Assembly: GCF_000708205.1 (NCBI RefSeq)
Contig: NW_014575550.1
Coordinates: forward strand, 266,913-330,912
Source of the DNA: Mixia osmundae IAM 14324
Taxonomy: Eukaryota > Basidiomycota > Mixiomycetes > Mixiales > Mixiaceae
Direction of reading: 5' to 3'
DNA: 64,000 nucleotides
This document shows, piece by piece, positions 1 through 10,788 of the stretch (positions are counted from its first letter, which is position 1; each line of letters begins with the position of its first letter). The notes beneath the pieces are model-generated. The model searched no databases. It saw only the letters and a list, made by a program, of their open reading frames with translations, and had not been told where the DNA came from. The translations under genes and the position numbers were made by a program.

Positions 1-2262
1 GCTTTTGGCGGTCTGGCTCCTCCACAACTGGCTCCTCGAGTACGTCCAATGACGCAGACTCCACCCGCTCGGGCAAGAGCCGGGCCGCTTCCTGGAGTCC
101 ACCAGAACCCGAGTATACCCTGACCATACCAAGACTGGCACAGCAACGAGCTGGCCTTACAAATATACCCCTGCCGCATCTGGCGTTTGATCCTCTCTCA
201 AGCTCGTCCTCGCCCGATTATGCTGCAAAGCTAGGTGCGACAGCCCCTCCTTGCTTCGACACGTCCACTTCTGTCACTCTGGACCATGCTCTCACACGAC
301 TTGCCGGCTTCTGGCAGCAACGAGATCAGGAGGATGCAATCGGCGGTGACCTAGGAGCGCAAGCCGGGGATGAGCCTGTACCGGAGCAGACAAAAGGTCA
401 AAGAAGGCAACGACAAACCAACAGCGGCGCAATGGCGTGGTGGCTCGACATCCTCTGCCCATCCTCAGCTGACATCAGGCAGCTGCGGAAGATTCTGCCG
501 CTGCACCCTTTGACGATCGAAGACATTTTACAGCAAGAGCCCCGCGAGAAGCTTGAAGTGTTTGAGCGCTTAGGCTACTATCTCGTCGTCTTTCGAGCGC
601 TCGACGAAACCTACTTCCGCTACAGCGACCTCGCCGACAGCGACGACGAAGCGTCTGACGATGGCAAGCAATCCATTTCCGACGATGCCACGATGGACAA
701 TGCAGACGCGAGAATGCGCGAGAAGGCTAGCATACTCACCGGCAATGCTCAGCCAAAGGTGACGGGCAAGACGATCAAAGGTCGTGGCCGCATCGACATC
801 GTTGAGGGTGTTGGTGGAAAAGAGGGTGTTGAGGGTGTCAGCGTGGGAGGAGTCAACTTCTACATGGTCGTGTTTGCAGATGGCATCCTCTCGGTACGCC
901 TGCTTGCAGCCCACGAGTCTTCCGCTGACTTCCCCACCGCAGTTTCATTTCGAGCATTTGCACAAACACACACAGCGTGTACAAGAACGGATACAGCTGC
1001 ATGGCGCAACACAGCACATCACCTCGCGTACGTTCTCCTCTAGATACCTTGCGACAATGCTGAAAGAGCCAGCAGATTGGATTGCTTACGGCTTGATGGA
1101 TTCGATCGTAGATGCGTTCTTTCCGCTGATCGATTTCATCGAGCACGAGTCTGACGAGATTGACGGCTTTCTCGCGGATCCAATCACGAAAGCGCAACAA
1201 GCCTACGCACCAAAAGGCGCTTATCTCGAGTTTTGGAACGATGGCAAAATACGCAGCATCTCCTCGCGTCCCTCTGGCGAGCTCGTTGTCAGGCGCGCAG
1301 AGAACGCGTATCGATTGTTTTTTATGCCCATCGGCAGCATACCAGACGTTCTCGCTGCCCGAATCCCCATGCGTTATCTCGAATACACCACTCGGACGGT
1401 CAAGTACATCGTGCCTGCTGATGCTGACGGTACTCCTCAGATCTCGAAACGGCAGCTGTGGGCCTTTTGGCCCTTGTCGTGGATGCTTGGCAGGAAGCAG
1501 ATTCGCAAGTCCAAAGCAGTCAAACAGCAGTATTCATCGATGTTCGATCAGACGGCGATGCTGCGAAGAATGACGGATGCCCGCAAGATCGTGACTGGCT
1601 TGGCTCGACTGCTGTCGACGAAGCGAGAAGTCGTACGCGGTTTGAGACGCAAGGTCAACGAGGCGCGTTTGCTACTTGCTTTGCAGCACTACACCGGCCC
1701 AGATCTCGCGATCTATCTTGGCGATCTCCAAGGTAAATATCTTTGATCACTGTTTATCCATTATCTGAGGCCATACAGATCATGTCGCCTCCATGAGCCA
1801 ATCGCTGCGCTTCTACGATGCCATTCTTTCGCATGGCCATCCTGCCTATCTAGGCACGCTGCGCATCACACTCGAGGAAACTCACGTGAGGCAATCGTAC
1901 ATGATCGCCCGTCTGTCCGTCGTTGGTCTGACAGTCATCCCTTGCAATAGTACGCGAGTCCTATCAGAGCCCTGGGTACCGCTGACGCCGTCGCAGTCGT
2001 GACTGGCATCTTCTCTGAAAACATTTTGACACCACGCAACGGAGATCGCGATCATGTCATCGAGTACGACAGTGCTGGCAATCCACTCAAATACGGAGGC
2101 TATACTTGGTTCGGCTGGGCTATCTTGATCCTGATAGGTATGACTCTGGCGGTCTGGTATCTCATATATCGCCTCTTCCGAACCGCTCGAGATGCGCGCG
2201 TCAAGAGACTTTTGCTGGCAGAGCAGCGCCATGAAGCACACATGCAGAGCCTTGTTGGATGA
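1..2262 (+). CDS. CorA-type Mg2+ transporter (Alr/Mnr2-like), 5' partial
   Basis: Divalent-cation channel family protein expected in the plasma or vacuolar membrane. The frame is open from position 3, so the start lies outside the window. I see three introns: 894-942, 733-778 of the second kb (1733-1778) and 1950-1996. Joined exons give a soluble CorA domain with the family pattern around DWIAYGLMDSIVDAF (about 1075-1120), a long helix, then two C-terminal membrane segments (about 1906-2010 and 2095-2180). The loop after the first segment reads TGIFSENI where CorA proteins normally have a GMN tripeptide (usually F-G-M-N); only F and N remain. The segment between about 976 and 1045 reads through but looks less conserved and may hide another intron. 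The family assignment rests on overall layout and motif spacing; the transported ion is inferred. Confidence 0.8.
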
Positions 2263-2329
2263 GTCTAGAAACACGCTTGTTGTACAGATGTTGTTGTCAC
2301 AAAACAGGCTAATGATACAGATTCGTTCA

Positions 2330-3688
2330 TCATTCCCAGATCAAGGCGGTCGATCCGTCTCTGCTTTGCACAACCTGGGCGCTCATGCTTGTAGCTGTCG
2401 GGGCTTTGGTTGTTCGAGGCGCATTTTGCTTGGCGCGGGCTGCATCGACAGACTTGTATTGGTCTCTCATCTTCTCGCGTTCTAGCTCGCGCTTGTGTGC
2501 AGCCAGTCGTGCCAGTCGTTCGTCTTCTGCTGCCTGCTTGTCTGCTCTCACCGCTGCAGCCTTTTTGGCGTTCTGCCTTTGCTTCTTGCTTGCGATGCTG
2601 GTGCTAGTGCTGCTCATGTTCTGTGTAGATTTGCTAATCACTGCCGAAGCAGCTGGGGTGATGTGGTCGACTGAGAATTCAGAGGAGAGGGAAGATCCCA
2701 TCGCTCCGGCACCACCTAGCTCTGCCGCAAGGAATGAGTCACATGTCTGACCTTGATGTGCATGTGACTGACTTGCACGGCCCTTTTTGCCAATGACGGC
2801 CCAATCTTCGTCTGGCTGCATATGAGCTGAGCTGCGATTGATCTCGCGCTGGAGCTGCATAGCAAGCGCCTCGTCTGTCTCGAGCGAGCTTGTCCCATCC
2901 GAGGGGGTCGATGCCTCGAGATCTGCCAAGACGTAAGAGGAGCCGGACAAGGGCGAGTCGAGCAGATTTGTCGGCAGCTGCGACGCAACAGAGGATGTCG
3001 CGCGCCCTGAAACCACGCCGTTGCCGTCCAACAGAGCTTGCGCGGTCACAGGCACGATCGTCGCGGATGAGGAGGCTTGACGTTTGTGCGCGTTCAGTGT
3101 GGCCTTGGGAGCTTTCGATGCACCCGGAATGTTTGTTTGCTCAGTCTTGCGTGTCTTGGGGGTCTTGACGGGCCCTGTCGCCGTGCGCGCGTTTGGCTGA
3201 ACGCCAAGCGGTTGCGCGCCTGGTACGCTAGGAGTAGATCGGCCTAGCTTGCCAGATTTGGATTTTGACGTCGCCTGAGAAGAGACAGAGGGAGCGTCGG
3301 TCGACTCTGGCATCAGTGCGGGATCCAGCATGTCGTCAAGACCGGCCCTGACATAGGCAGGATGCGCCTGTATGGGCTTCTGCTTCTTGCTTGCCGTACT
3401 CGCCACCGACGCGGATCGGGCAGCCGGTGCTGATTGATGCTGCTTCACAGAGGGCATCTGCTTCGTCAAGCTGCCAGCTGACCATGCTAGCGTGCCAGCC
3501 GGTGCAGTCTGTAGTTGCTGTGCGCTGTCTGTGACTACATCAGCCGGCTTGCGCTTCTTTCTTGACTTTGTCGATGATGTCTTGGCTCGTGGGTCTTGTT
3601 TGCTCGTATAGTATGAGTAGCTCGCCCAGCCGACGATGACGACGAGCGAGGCTGAGATGGGCAGCCATGCCTGAGCAAGCGAGCTCAT
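2330..3688 (-). CDS. hypothetical membrane-anchored protein, 452 aa
   Basis: Single-exon ORF whose function I do not recognise. An N-terminal hydrophobic segment (residues about 8-28) followed by a Lys/Arg-rich stretch suggests a signal anchor, for example in the ER. The middle is long, low-complexity and rich in Ser, Thr, Ala and Pro. A short conserved-looking DEDWAVIGKKG motif lies near residue 295. The C-terminal 90 residues are a highly charged helix rich in Lys, Ala, Arg and Glu, likely coiled coil or RNA-binding, ending in LIWE. It faces away from the F-BAR gene across about 300 bp. Its 3' end lies 67 bp from the transporter's stop, in convergent orientation. Confidence 0.65.
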   Translation of the reverse strand: MSSLAQAWLPISASLVVIVGWASYSYYTSKQDPRAKTSSTKSRKKRKPADVVTDSAQQLQTAPAGTLAWSAGSLTKQMPSVKQHQSAPAARSASVASTASKKQKPIQAHPAYVRAGLDDMLDPALMPESTDAPSVSSQATSKSKSGKLGRSTPSVPGAQPLGVQPNARTATGPVKTPKTRKTEQTNIPGASKAPKATLNAHKRQASSSATIVPVTAQALLDGNGVVSGRATSSVASQLPTNLLDSPLSGSSYVLADLEASTPSDGTSSLETDEALAMQLQREINRSSAHMQPDEDWAVIGKKGRASQSHAHQGQTCDSFLAAELGGAGAMGSSLSSEFSVDHITPAASAVISKSTQNMSSTSTSIASKKQRQNAKKAAAVRADKQAAEDERLARLAAHKRELEREKMRDQYKSVDAARAKQNAPRTTKAPTATSMSAQVVQSRDGSTALIWE

Positions 3689-3749
3689 GCCGAGGAGCGA
3701 GATGCAAGGGCAATGAGGTTCCTGACGCCGCCAGGTGTGTTACCGAGCA

Positions 3750-3995
3750 ATGGCTCGCACGAGCACCGCCGATCTGACCGTCCTGGCGACTTGGGCAGCT
3801 CCTATCAGTCGCTTCTGTCAGGTCCGGTCGACTCTGGCCACAGATCTGGTCGTCAAGCTGCCGCCGTGGGTGGACTGGCTCGTGCGTGCACTCGTCGCGA
3901 CAACAGCGCGAGGGACAAAGGCGGCAAGCTCAGAGAGAGGGCAACCAGGGCGGACAGGCACTATCTCGCTCGGCTGTGACGACGGTGAACGGTGA
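3750..3995 (+). CDS. upstream ORF (81 codons) overlapping the F-BAR start as TGATG
   Basis: ATG at 3750 opens an 81-codon frame whose TGA (3993-3995) overlaps the ATG of the F-BAR gene (3995-3997) as TGATG. That arrangement is compatible with termination-reinitiation. It could instead be a chance open frame, or a misread 5' exon of the main gene joined by an intron I cannot see. The peptide has a tryptophan-containing hydrophobic middle and no recognisable domain. No claim of function is made. Confidence 0.25.
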   Translation: MARTSTADLTVLATWAAPISRFCQVRSTLATDLVVKLPPWVDWLVRALVATTARGTKAASSERGQPGRTGTISLGCDDGER

Positions 3996-6931
3996 TGGCA
4001 CAGCAAGGCCACTCTCGCTACTTCAACGGTAGCTCAGGCGCAGCGCAGTCAAGGTCATTCGCTGGCCAGGGCGTAAGCTCTCCTGCACAGCCATCAGCAC
4101 GAGACAGCGACCCGTACGAGCAGAGCAGGGCCATGAGCAGCTACAACAGATCGGGATCGCCCCAGTCTGCTGGCAATGCCTCACGTCTGACCGGCGGCTA
4201 CTCCCAGCAAGCCAATCCGAGTGCACAGCAGGCCAGAAATCCGTACGAGACCGGCCAGCCAGGCCAGAGACAGTCGTACTTGTCTCAGCAACCACTACAG
4301 CAGCCACAACAGTCCGCTCAGACAAGACGCCAGAGCTATATCACGCCGGGCACAGTCGGGCAGGAGCCAGACGAGGATGTGGAGCCTGACAGACGGCGAC
4401 GGTCTCACTCTCAGCGGCCTGAAGAGGCAGACGAGCCTACCATCGGAGGAGCAGGGTCCGAAGCAGAAGATGAGTTCTGCAACTCCTTCTGGGACGACAA
4501 AGGCTTCGAGACCGTCCTCGCCCGTAACAAGTCGGGAACGCGTGCGCTCGATGATCTCGCGCGCTTCTACAAAGAAAGGTGTGCTATGTCTTGCTATGCA
4601 CAGTGCCGCGCTGATATTGCTGATCTCGACAGAGCGAGCATCGAAGAAGACTACTCAAAGCGTCTCACAAAGCTAGCACGCTTCACTCTTGGCAGGGACG
4701 AGGTCGCTCAAACAAAGGCCGCTAACGACCGGGTTCGCTACGAGATGGACGCCTCGGCTCGAGTACATGGCGAGCTCGCTAGATGGATCAGGAGCTCGCT
4801 CGAGAGCAAAGTGCGCGAATTTGATGCTATTCGGGAGCAAAAGCGCAAAAATGTAAGCTCATGCGTACGCTCTGAGGGTCTCGCTGACGGGATCCTCCCT
4901 TGCTCAGCCCCAGAGCTCCATTGAACGTGCTTACAAAGCAAAACGATCGCACGAAGACTATGTTGCACACGCGAAGGAGAAGTACAAGAAGGATTGCATC
5001 GCCATCAGCAGCTTGACAGCCCAGTCAAGTCTCAGTCGTCCCAAGGATTACGACAAAGTTGCCACACGCCTCGAGAAGGCTCAGCAGACTGTTGCAGGCA
5101 ACGAACGCGACTATAAGACCTATCTAGGCGCACTCAAAGATACCTCTGCCAAATGGAACGTTGAATGGAAGGCCTTCTGCGACCTCACCCAGGACCTTGA
5201 AGAGGAGCGCCTCGACTTCATACGCAACTCTATCTGGGACTATGCCAATGGCGTCAGCTTGATCTGTGTCAGTGACGACGAGTCGTGCGAGAACATGCGC
5301 CAATCGCTTGAGTCTTGTGATACTGCTCGGGACATCGCCGCCTTTGTGCAGCAGGCGAGAACGAGCAGTTCCGTCATCGGTATGTCTGCTTGCAGGTTCT
5401 TGTCAAGCTCAGTTGACACAGTCGCATAGATCCGCCCGAGTACGTAGACTATGGACGTGGACAGTACGATCCGCCCGCATCAAGAATGAGAATTGCGCGC
5501 TTCCCTCGATCGAGCGGCAAATCACCTTTAGCCGCTAGCGATGCGCTTGCGGTTTTGACAGAAGTCGTCAGACGTGGCGATGATGCCGCCAAGATTGCTC
5601 CTCCGCCCACCGATTCGGGCAGTCGACCGCCTTCTGGTCTAGACAACCCCATTCGTACGCCCGACCTGGCAGGAGACGGGCCACGCACAAGCAGCTATGC
5701 CGACAAGTCAAGGGCTGACACGCCCGGCGCCTCCCCTGTCCGCGAGGTTGCTACGAACCAATTTGCTGCTGACGATGTGGCTCGGCCTCCCTCGCGAGGC
5801 GCCAATGTTGCTGCAAGCTCGAGTCAGACGAACCCTTTTGCCAATCTAGTTAGACCACCTTCGCGAAATGCGCAGACAGAGGTGAAGCCTAATCGTTACA
5901 GTCAGCCAGTCGATTCGTCAGCCAAGTGGGGTAATGCCACGTTGAGTTCAGCTCAGCGAGATTCCGTCCGAGCAGCTACGAAAGATTCGACTTCGAGATC
6001 TCGACGCAATAGTGCAGCTTCCGCAGGTCCCCCTCTCGAATTTGCCGCTCGGGCACCATCGCCATCAAGCAAAGAGGAAGTGCTGGAAGATCCCCTCGTA
6101 AAGGCCTTGGCAGACTTGCGCAGTCCCAGTGCTGGCACTGGCTTCAAGACCTCTACTGCCAGCCGGAATTCAATATACGCGCCTTCCGGCAGCGTTGCGG
6201 GCGGAACAGTGCGCAGACCGCTGTCCCGCGGCCCGGGATCAATCAGCAATTCGCCTGCCCAGTCTACGCAAGCACAAATGCAAGCTCAGGCTCGGCAGTC
6301 TTACGGTGCCCCGGCTAGTATGTCTGCACGAGACGAAGCACCTTTGTCTGGGCCCGTTGCAGCTATGATGTACCGACCCGAATCGCCAGCAAAAGGCGTC
6401 AGCGCAGAGGTGCTCGGCTCTTACGGGCAATCGCTGCCCGGCGAGCATCGCGAGAGGCGCATGTCGAATGCTTCACGACCGGGCTCTCGCATGTCCGATC
6501 GGAATTACGGCAGCGATATGGGTCACGAGGGCAGACGGTCTCAGGTCGGCTACGCTCAGCCCGGCCAGATCTTCCACCACTCGCAGCCCTCACAGGGAAG
6601 CTCGGTCGGCTTTGCCGGAGTGGGCACGGTCTCTAATCAGTATGGCCAATCGCCGGTGCAGCATCCTCAAGCTTCGCCTGGGCGGAACCAAGCTCAAGCA
6701 CGTCAAGGTCAATACGTCGGACCGCCGCCTGGCGCATACGGCGGCTCGCCGCAGCAGCCGGAGATGGTTACCCGACCTTCGCAAGGCTCGCAGAGTAGTC
6801 ATAGCTATCAACGGCCGATCAAGCAGGAATCGCCCGGCCCAGCACCCGCAACTGCGTCGGCGCTCTACCCTCAGACACAAGCACAGCAGTACCAAGCGCA
6901 GTATCAGGCGCAGCAAGAGGCCCAACGTCTT

Positions 6932-6970
<39 letters not shown>

Positions 6971-7630
6971 CATCATCAGCAGCAGCAGCAGCAGTCTGTG
7001 CAGCGCAGACAATCGACTTACAGCGACACTGCTACCCCGCGCGCGTCACAGCAGTTGCCGGGTGCGTACCAGATTCAGCCACAAGCTGGCTATGGGCAAG
7101 ATCGACCGATGTCGTACTCGCAGCCTACGCGAGGTCCTCAAGTGGCTGCAGCCCAGGCTGGCTATGCGCCTCAGACGTCCTATTCCGGCCCCACACGTGT
7201 CAACGGAGCGCCGCAGCAGCCGCAGCAGCAAGCGTACACTCAGCCAGCTCCAGCGCAAGCACCTCAACCGATGCAGGCTGCACCTCCCCAGAACATGCCT
7301 GCTCCCACAGGACAATACACCGAGACTGGTCATCCTATTCTCTTTCACGGTAAGCTTCTGCCATGCCTTTGCCGGGCACGCTGATACTGCATGCATAGTG
7401 CAAGCGCTCTATGACTATGCTGCAACCATCGAGGAAGAATTCAGCTTCACACAGGGCGACGTCATTGCAGTCTGGGCAACTTCCGACGACGGCTGGTGGA
7501 GCGGCGAGCTACTCGACGAAGACCGTCGGAGGATCGGCGGGCCGCTGTTCCCTTCGAATTTTGTCAGGTGCGTTGACATGGACATGTCGAGTTGCTTTGC
7601 TGAGTTAGCAGATCGACAGTCTCTTGTCGT
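3995..7630 (+). CDS. F-BAR and SH3 domain cytokinesis protein (Cdc15/Imp2/Hof1 family)
   Basis: Membrane-bending scaffold of the contractile ring and septum. Exons: 3995-4578, 4633-4852, 4908-5379, 5430-7349 and 7399 onward. About 160 residues of Ser/Gln-rich sequence precede an F-BAR domain that opens FCNSFWDDKGFETVL and continues through RASIEEDYSKRL, then long coiled-coil helices. The middle is a 600-residue disordered linker rich in Ser, Pro and Gln with a poly-Gln/His tract at 6932-6994. A C-terminal SH3 domain (VQALYDYAA ... DDGWWSGEL ... PSNFV) lies in the last exon. The end is uncertain: splicing 7568-7618 gives a stop at 7630, while reading through gives a stop at 7739 that would overlap the next gene's 3' end. 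Start choice is supported only by the upstream stop. The linker resembles Cdc15-type phospho-regulated regions. Confidence 0.87.
6932..6994 (+). repeat. CAG/CAT microsatellite encoding poly-Gln/His
   Basis: Twelve CAG, three CAT and six CAG codons in succession inside the F-BAR gene. They encode a glutamine tract split by three histidines. The purity of the codon repeat suggests recent slippage, so length variation between strains is likely. Confidence 0.95.
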
Positions 7631-7673
7631 AACACTGCTGTGCGATTGTACTATGCACCGATATCTGCCCCAG

Positions 7674-8412
7674 TCATCTTGCCCACGGTGCTCGCGGTGC
7701 CGCTGCAAACGCGCGGCCGCCGATATATGCCGGCTGTGAAGCGACACTGGGCATTACCGCCGACTGCTCGAGTACGAAGCGCGGCGCGTCTGCAGGCAGA
7801 CACGCCGGCAGGGTGAGGATGCCATGGAAACCCTCTCTAGCAGTGGGTGTCTGCCAGTCGCGTAGAACCATCGGCAATATCCTCATCGCCTCCTGAGGCG
7901 TTTGTATAGTCTCATGGCCTTTTCGAAGCAATAGGCGCTCTTTACACACCTAATGAGAGCATGAGCACGAGTCTGCTCTCTGGACATGACGGACCTACAT
8001 CCTGAGGTGTCGAAAAGACGATGGCAAGGACGGACACATTGAGGCGGGCGGCAATCGAGACGAAAGGCTTGCGCTGCTTGATATCAAAATTCTGCCTGTC
8101 TATGATGACCGAGAGTCCTTGAGAGAGATAGAGCTCGGCCATAGCCTCACACGACCGCCTGTCGCCGAGCACATCCTGACAGATTCGCTTATACTGAGGA
8201 TATCGTGAGACTATGCCGTCCGCTAGCGTAGACTTGCCGCTTCCGATGACACCGCACAGCACAAGCATCTGCTGCTGCCGAGCCTGTTCATGGCCGTGCG
8301 CTGCGAGTATCGGTAGGTCCATGGGGCCCCCAAGTTGCGGTCTTTTGCGAATATCAAGGTCAACTTTTGTTGACATCTCCAGCAACATCGATACATCATC
8401 AGTCGTCGTCAT
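7674..8412 (-). CDS. P-loop kinase of the polynucleotide-kinase/AAA_33 type
   Basis: Small nucleotide-binding protein of two exons (8412-7999 and 7949-7674; 49-nt intron). Residues about 35-42 form a Walker A motif, GVIGSGKST, followed by CQDVLGDRRSC and the strand IIDRQNFD, the usual lid and Walker B region of zeta-toxin and PNK-like kinases. The second exon continues with a lid-like KERLLLRKGHETI and ends in low-complexity sequence. Similar modules occur in PNKP and beside aprataxin domains in plants, so a role in nucleic-acid end processing is possible, but the substrate is inferred. ATG at 8412 is used because the longer frame begins with GTG. Its start lies only 23 bp from TYR1 in divergent orientation. 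Confidence 0.72.
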
Positions 8413-8435
8413 CTGTCCGAGTTCGGCCGCCAGGA

Positions 8436-9998
8436 ATGAACCTACCAGCACTCAGGGATGTCCAGGTGGGCATCATCGGTATGGGAGAGATGGGCAAGAT
8501 GTACGCTCGCCAGCTTGCCAAGGCGGGTCACGTCGATAGGTCGGTCCCTGTCCATCAGGCTCACTCCAGCTATGCTCAGGCAAGCAATCCAGGATCAACG
8601 TCTGTGATCGACCAGAGCGCTATGAGACCCTCGCAAAGGAAATGCAAGGTCCGCAACGCTGTGCTATCCTGCTTTCTTGGCTGAAAGCAGCGCAGGTCAA
8701 GGCCTGAGCGTCATGAAAGACGGCCATCACGTTGCTCGTACATCCGACTTTATCATCTATTCTGTAGAGGCAGAGTTCATCAACTCTGTCGTTGCTCAGT
8801 ATGGCCCTTGTGAGCGCCCCGGCTAGGCGCTTGTAGCGCACGCTCACATGACGCGCGCAGCGAGCAAGATTGGAGCTATCGTTGCTGGTCAGACATCCGT
8901 CAAGGCACCGGAGCGAGCGGCCTTCGAGGCCCATCTGCCTCAGGATGTCAGCATTGTCTCGGTGCATTCGCTGCACGGCCCAAGCGTGCCGTCAGAGGGC
9001 CAGGCGCTCGTGCGTATCGAGGCCGCGTTCTGACTGTCCAGCCTAATCAGCGCAGCAGATCATCATACAGCACAGAGGTACAGAGGCACATCGCCAGCTC
9101 GTCGAAGATATAATGGCGCCCCTCAAGTCTCGTCACGTTCATCTCTCTTACGAAGATCACGATCTTGTCACGGCCAACACGCAAGCTGTCACGCATGCCG
9201 CCTTCCTGAGGTGAATAGCTCTCCGCTCCTCTCTTCCTACAATGATGCTGAGATCGTAGCAGTATGGGCACCGCTTGGAACAATATGGGCAGATTTCCGT
9301 GGCAGACAGGCCGCTACATCGGCGGTATAGAGGTTGCCAAGATCAACATCGCCCTCCGCATTTACGGTCAAAAGTGGCACGTCTACGCCGGTCTGGCGAT
9401 CCTCAATCCTGCCGCTCAGCATCAGATACGACAATATGCTAAGAGTGCCAGCGATTTGTTCAAGCTCATGATAGAGGAGCGCGTGCCGGAGCTTCGAGAA
9501 CGCATCTTTCGAGCCAGAGACTACATTTTCCCTCCTGACAACGCTGCAGCCCGGCCGCTCTTCTTGTCAGACACCGTCTTCGACCAGTTTGCAATCGGAT
9601 CAAAGACGAGCGGCTACACCCCGCCTCTGAATTCGCATCTTAGCCTGCTCGCCATGGTTGACTGCTGGCAGCAACTCAAGATTCAACCCTTCAAGCATCT
9701 CGAGCTCGCAGCCACGCCCGTCTTCCGTCTCTGGTTCGGCGTCGTCGAATATCTCTTCCGGGATGAGGCCCGTCTCGAGCAGGCGATCCAGGCAGGAGCT
9801 AAAGCAAAGACTCATGCTTCCGATGACTGTGAATTCGTCGTAGCCGCGCGCGGTTGGTCGCAATGCGTCGACTTTCAGTCATTCAGCTGGTATCAGCATC
9901 GCTTTGAAGAAACGAGCAACTTCTTTGCTGGCATGATAGAAGAGAGCAATCTGCAAGGTGCCAACATGCTCAAAGAAATACTCTCGCAGCGCCCCTAA
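8436..9998 (+). CDS. TYR1: prephenate dehydrogenase (NADP+)
   Basis: Converts prephenate to 4-hydroxyphenylpyruvate in tyrosine synthesis. Six exons: 8436-8539, 8593-8648, 8696-8809, 8861-9009, 9056-9210 and 9260-9998. The protein opens with a Rossmann fold (VGIIGMGEMGKMYA), then SDFIIYSVE, IVAGQTSVK and SVHSLHGPSV, the family's substrate region. The helical C-terminal half begins with TQAVTHAAF and MGTAWNNMG. Joined exons run without gaps across the whole fungal Tyr1 layout, so the gene appears complete. The first ATG of the Rossmann strand is used. It shares a 23-bp promoter gap with the P-loop kinase on the other strand. Confidence 0.93.
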
Positions 9999-10788
9999 AT
10001 GATCAAAACTTTGCATCTGTACACACTCTTGCTTGTTGTGACCTCTTTGCAAGCCCGTCTGGACCTGTGAATCTCTAGCAGATGAGCGCGCTGAACACGA
10101 AGCGAGACAAAGGACAGTTCAGTGGTAAGATTTAGGTAGCGAGTTTTTTCGTCATGCCTCAAGAGCCGATTCGCACGCAAGCGTACTAGTCCAGCCCTCG
10201 CCACGATGCGGCCAAATGCACTCGAGATCATCAGGAAAGGACTGAGGGTGACCCATCGATGAAGCAGACTGACCTTGCAGCATTTGCAGGCGATTTTCTC
10301 GATTTGTTGGGTTGACCAGCGTTTGCGCGATTGGGAAAAAAAATTCGCGTCCCTTCAAATTCTGGACGCGTCGCAGATCAACAACGGCCGCTCCTTTGTT
10401 CGCTCGTCACAGACACAAAGCTTGGCACTGGACAGAACGCTGCCTCCTGAGCGTCTGACGGCACGATAGCAGCAATCTACACGCCCGTACAGAGCAGCCC
10501 ATCTTGACACCAGCTCAGATCTTGCTTTGATCTCCTGAACGCGATACAGGCGACAAAGACACGCGGTCGCAGGAGGGACGACATACGATTGAGACATATC
10601 ATAACACGCTCGCTATAGTACACATCCTACACCAAGATCACACTGATCTACATAGAGTCACCTTGACATCACGAAGGAGTCAGAAATCCAACAGGAACGA
10701 TCTCGCGCGGTTGTCTCCCTTCAGGCACACGCTACATTGTCCAGCCCACTAAGCACTCCTCGGTGCATTCATTGACCTTGCGCTCTCG
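9999..10788. other. intergenic, about 790 bp, no gene seen
   Basis: No convincing ORF, tRNA or rRNA is visible. It contains a run of A (around 10336-10343) and one ACGCGT (10366-10371). It probably holds the TYR1 3' end and the promoter and 5' UTR of the SH3 membrane protein, and is one of the longest gene-free gaps before the right-hand repeats. Confidence 0.5.

Noticed and set aside
977-1043. Intron in the CorA gene ending CTCTAG
   Set aside because: Neither possible donor (977 or 979) keeps the downstream CorA frame, so read-through was kept.
6590-7012. Minus-strand ORF rich in leucine
   Set aside because: It is the antisense reading of the CAG repeat (CTG = Leu) in the F-BAR gene.
10152-10597. 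Minus-strand ORFs in the 10-kb intergenic gap
   Set aside because: Low-complexity, mutually overlapping and without recognisable motif; likely chance.
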